DNA of 5,239 nucleotides from the NCBI GenBank assembly GCA_023386135.1, contig JAEWKG010000318.1:1-5239 (forward strand). Direction: 5' to 3'. The notes under the pieces are model-generated. The model had not been told where the DNA came from and made no database searches. It worked only from the letters and a program-made list of their open reading frames with translations. Source of the stretch: Pseudomonadota bacterium. GTDB lineage: Bacteria; Pseudomonadota; Alphaproteobacteria; Sphingomonadales; Sphingomonadaceae. Position numbers and translations under genes: made by a program. This document shows, piece after piece, positions 4,751 to 5,239 of the stretch (positions are counted from its first letter, which is position 1; each line of letters starts with the position of its first letter).

Positions 4751-5239
4751 CTAGAACGCCTGGCGGTGCACCAGCACGCCGAGCGTCTTGAGCACGATCA
4801 GCGCATCGCCCCACGGGCTCCAGGTGCGGATGTATTCGAGGTCGGCGTCGAGCCGGTTCTGCAGGTCCGCCTCTTCCTCGGTCGCCCCCCGAAAGCCGCG
4901 GATCTGGGCGAGCCCGGTGAGCCCTGGCTTGAGCGAGTGGCGGTTCCAGTAGGTCGCGTCGATGCGCCAGAACAGCTTGTCGCCCGCCTGGCTCCCCACC
5001 GCGTGCGGGCGCGGGCCGACCAGGCTCATCTCGCCGCGCAGCACGTTGAGGAGCTGCGGCAGCTCGTCGATGCTGGTGCGGCGGATGAAGCGGCCGATCG
5101 GGGTTACACGGTCATCGTCGCGCGCCGCCGAGCGGTTGCCGTCGCGATCGGTGCGCTCGACCCGCATCGAGCGGAACTTGTACATCCCGAAGAACCGGTT
5201 GCCGCGCCCCAGCCGGCGCTGGACGAAGAACACCGGCCC
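4751..5239 (-). CDS. Bacterial sugar transferase (polyprenyl-phosphate sugar-phosphate transferase), 5' end outside window
   Basis: The C-terminal 162 residues of a gene that starts right of the window. The visible part opens with [13 protein letters not shown], the conserved strand of the sugar transferase catalytic domain. It is followed by [61 protein letters not shown] and a final amphipathic helix ([20 protein letters not shown]). These are the hallmarks of monotopic phosphoglycosyl transferases (WcaJ/ExoY/PglC-like). They move a sugar-1-phosphate onto undecaprenyl phosphate at the inner membrane, starting exopolysaccharide, capsule or O-antigen repeat synthesis. The catalytic Asp-Glu pair and any N-terminal membrane domain lie outside the window. 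So whether it is a long WcaJ-like or short ExoY-like form, and which sugar it uses, cannot be told. It is convergent with lptA, with 3 bases between the stops. Confidence 0.92.
   Translation of the reverse strand, partial: GPVFFVQRRLGRGNRFFGMYKFRSMRVERTDRDGNRSAARDDDRVTPIGRFIRRTSIDELPQLLNVLRGEMSLVGPRPHAVGSQAGDKLFWRIDATYWNRHSLKPGLTGLAQIRGFRGATEEEADLQNRLDADLEYIRTWSPWGDALIVLKTLGVLVHRQAF

Overview
The window reads as a stretch of ordinary chromosome from a GC-rich alphaproteobacterium, most likely a sphingomonad (Sphingomonadaceae or Erythrobacteraceae). The evidence is the strong G/C bias at third codon positions, the short single-domain RNase D placed directly before lptC-lptA, and the style of the encoded proteins. 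The taxonomic call is an inference. No rRNA, tRNA, CRISPR array, insertion sequence or phage gene is visible. Seven protein genes are supported: two are cut by the window edges and five are complete.

Left part (1-1857). The window opens in the last 63 codons of gltD (glutamate synthase small subunit). After 53 bases comes a complete short-chain dehydrogenase/reductase of unknown substrate on the same strand, possibly cotranscribed with gltD. It meets head-on a class A (PAP2-type) acid phosphatase with a lipoprotein-like signal, encoded on the minus strand. Only 4 bases separate the two stop codons.

Middle (1858-2869). A 239-base gap lies upstream of the phosphatase and downstream of ung, both read leftward. 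It is unusually rich in dyad symmetry: two mutually exclusive hairpins, a near-perfect 16-base palindrome and a small dyad. It also holds a 34-codon minus-strand ORF whose stop overlaps the phosphatase start as ATGA. This is the least explained piece of the window. Next is ung, the family-1 uracil-DNA glycosylase, which is divergent from rnd across 80 bases.

Right part (2870-5239). rnd, lptC and lptA form a tight plus-strand operon (22-base gap, then a one-base TGATG overlap). RNase D is an RNA 3'-5' exonuclease. LptC and LptA are the inner-membrane and periplasmic parts of the bridge that carries lipopolysaccharide to the outer membrane. lptB, the usual next gene, is absent. Instead, 3 bases after lptA, the 3' end of a convergent polyprenyl-phosphate sugar-phosphate transferase gene (exopolysaccharide or O-antigen initiation) begins and runs off the right edge.

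I found no evidence of a new multi-gene system. The observations most worth a second look are the structured leader of the phosphatase gene and the missing lptB.
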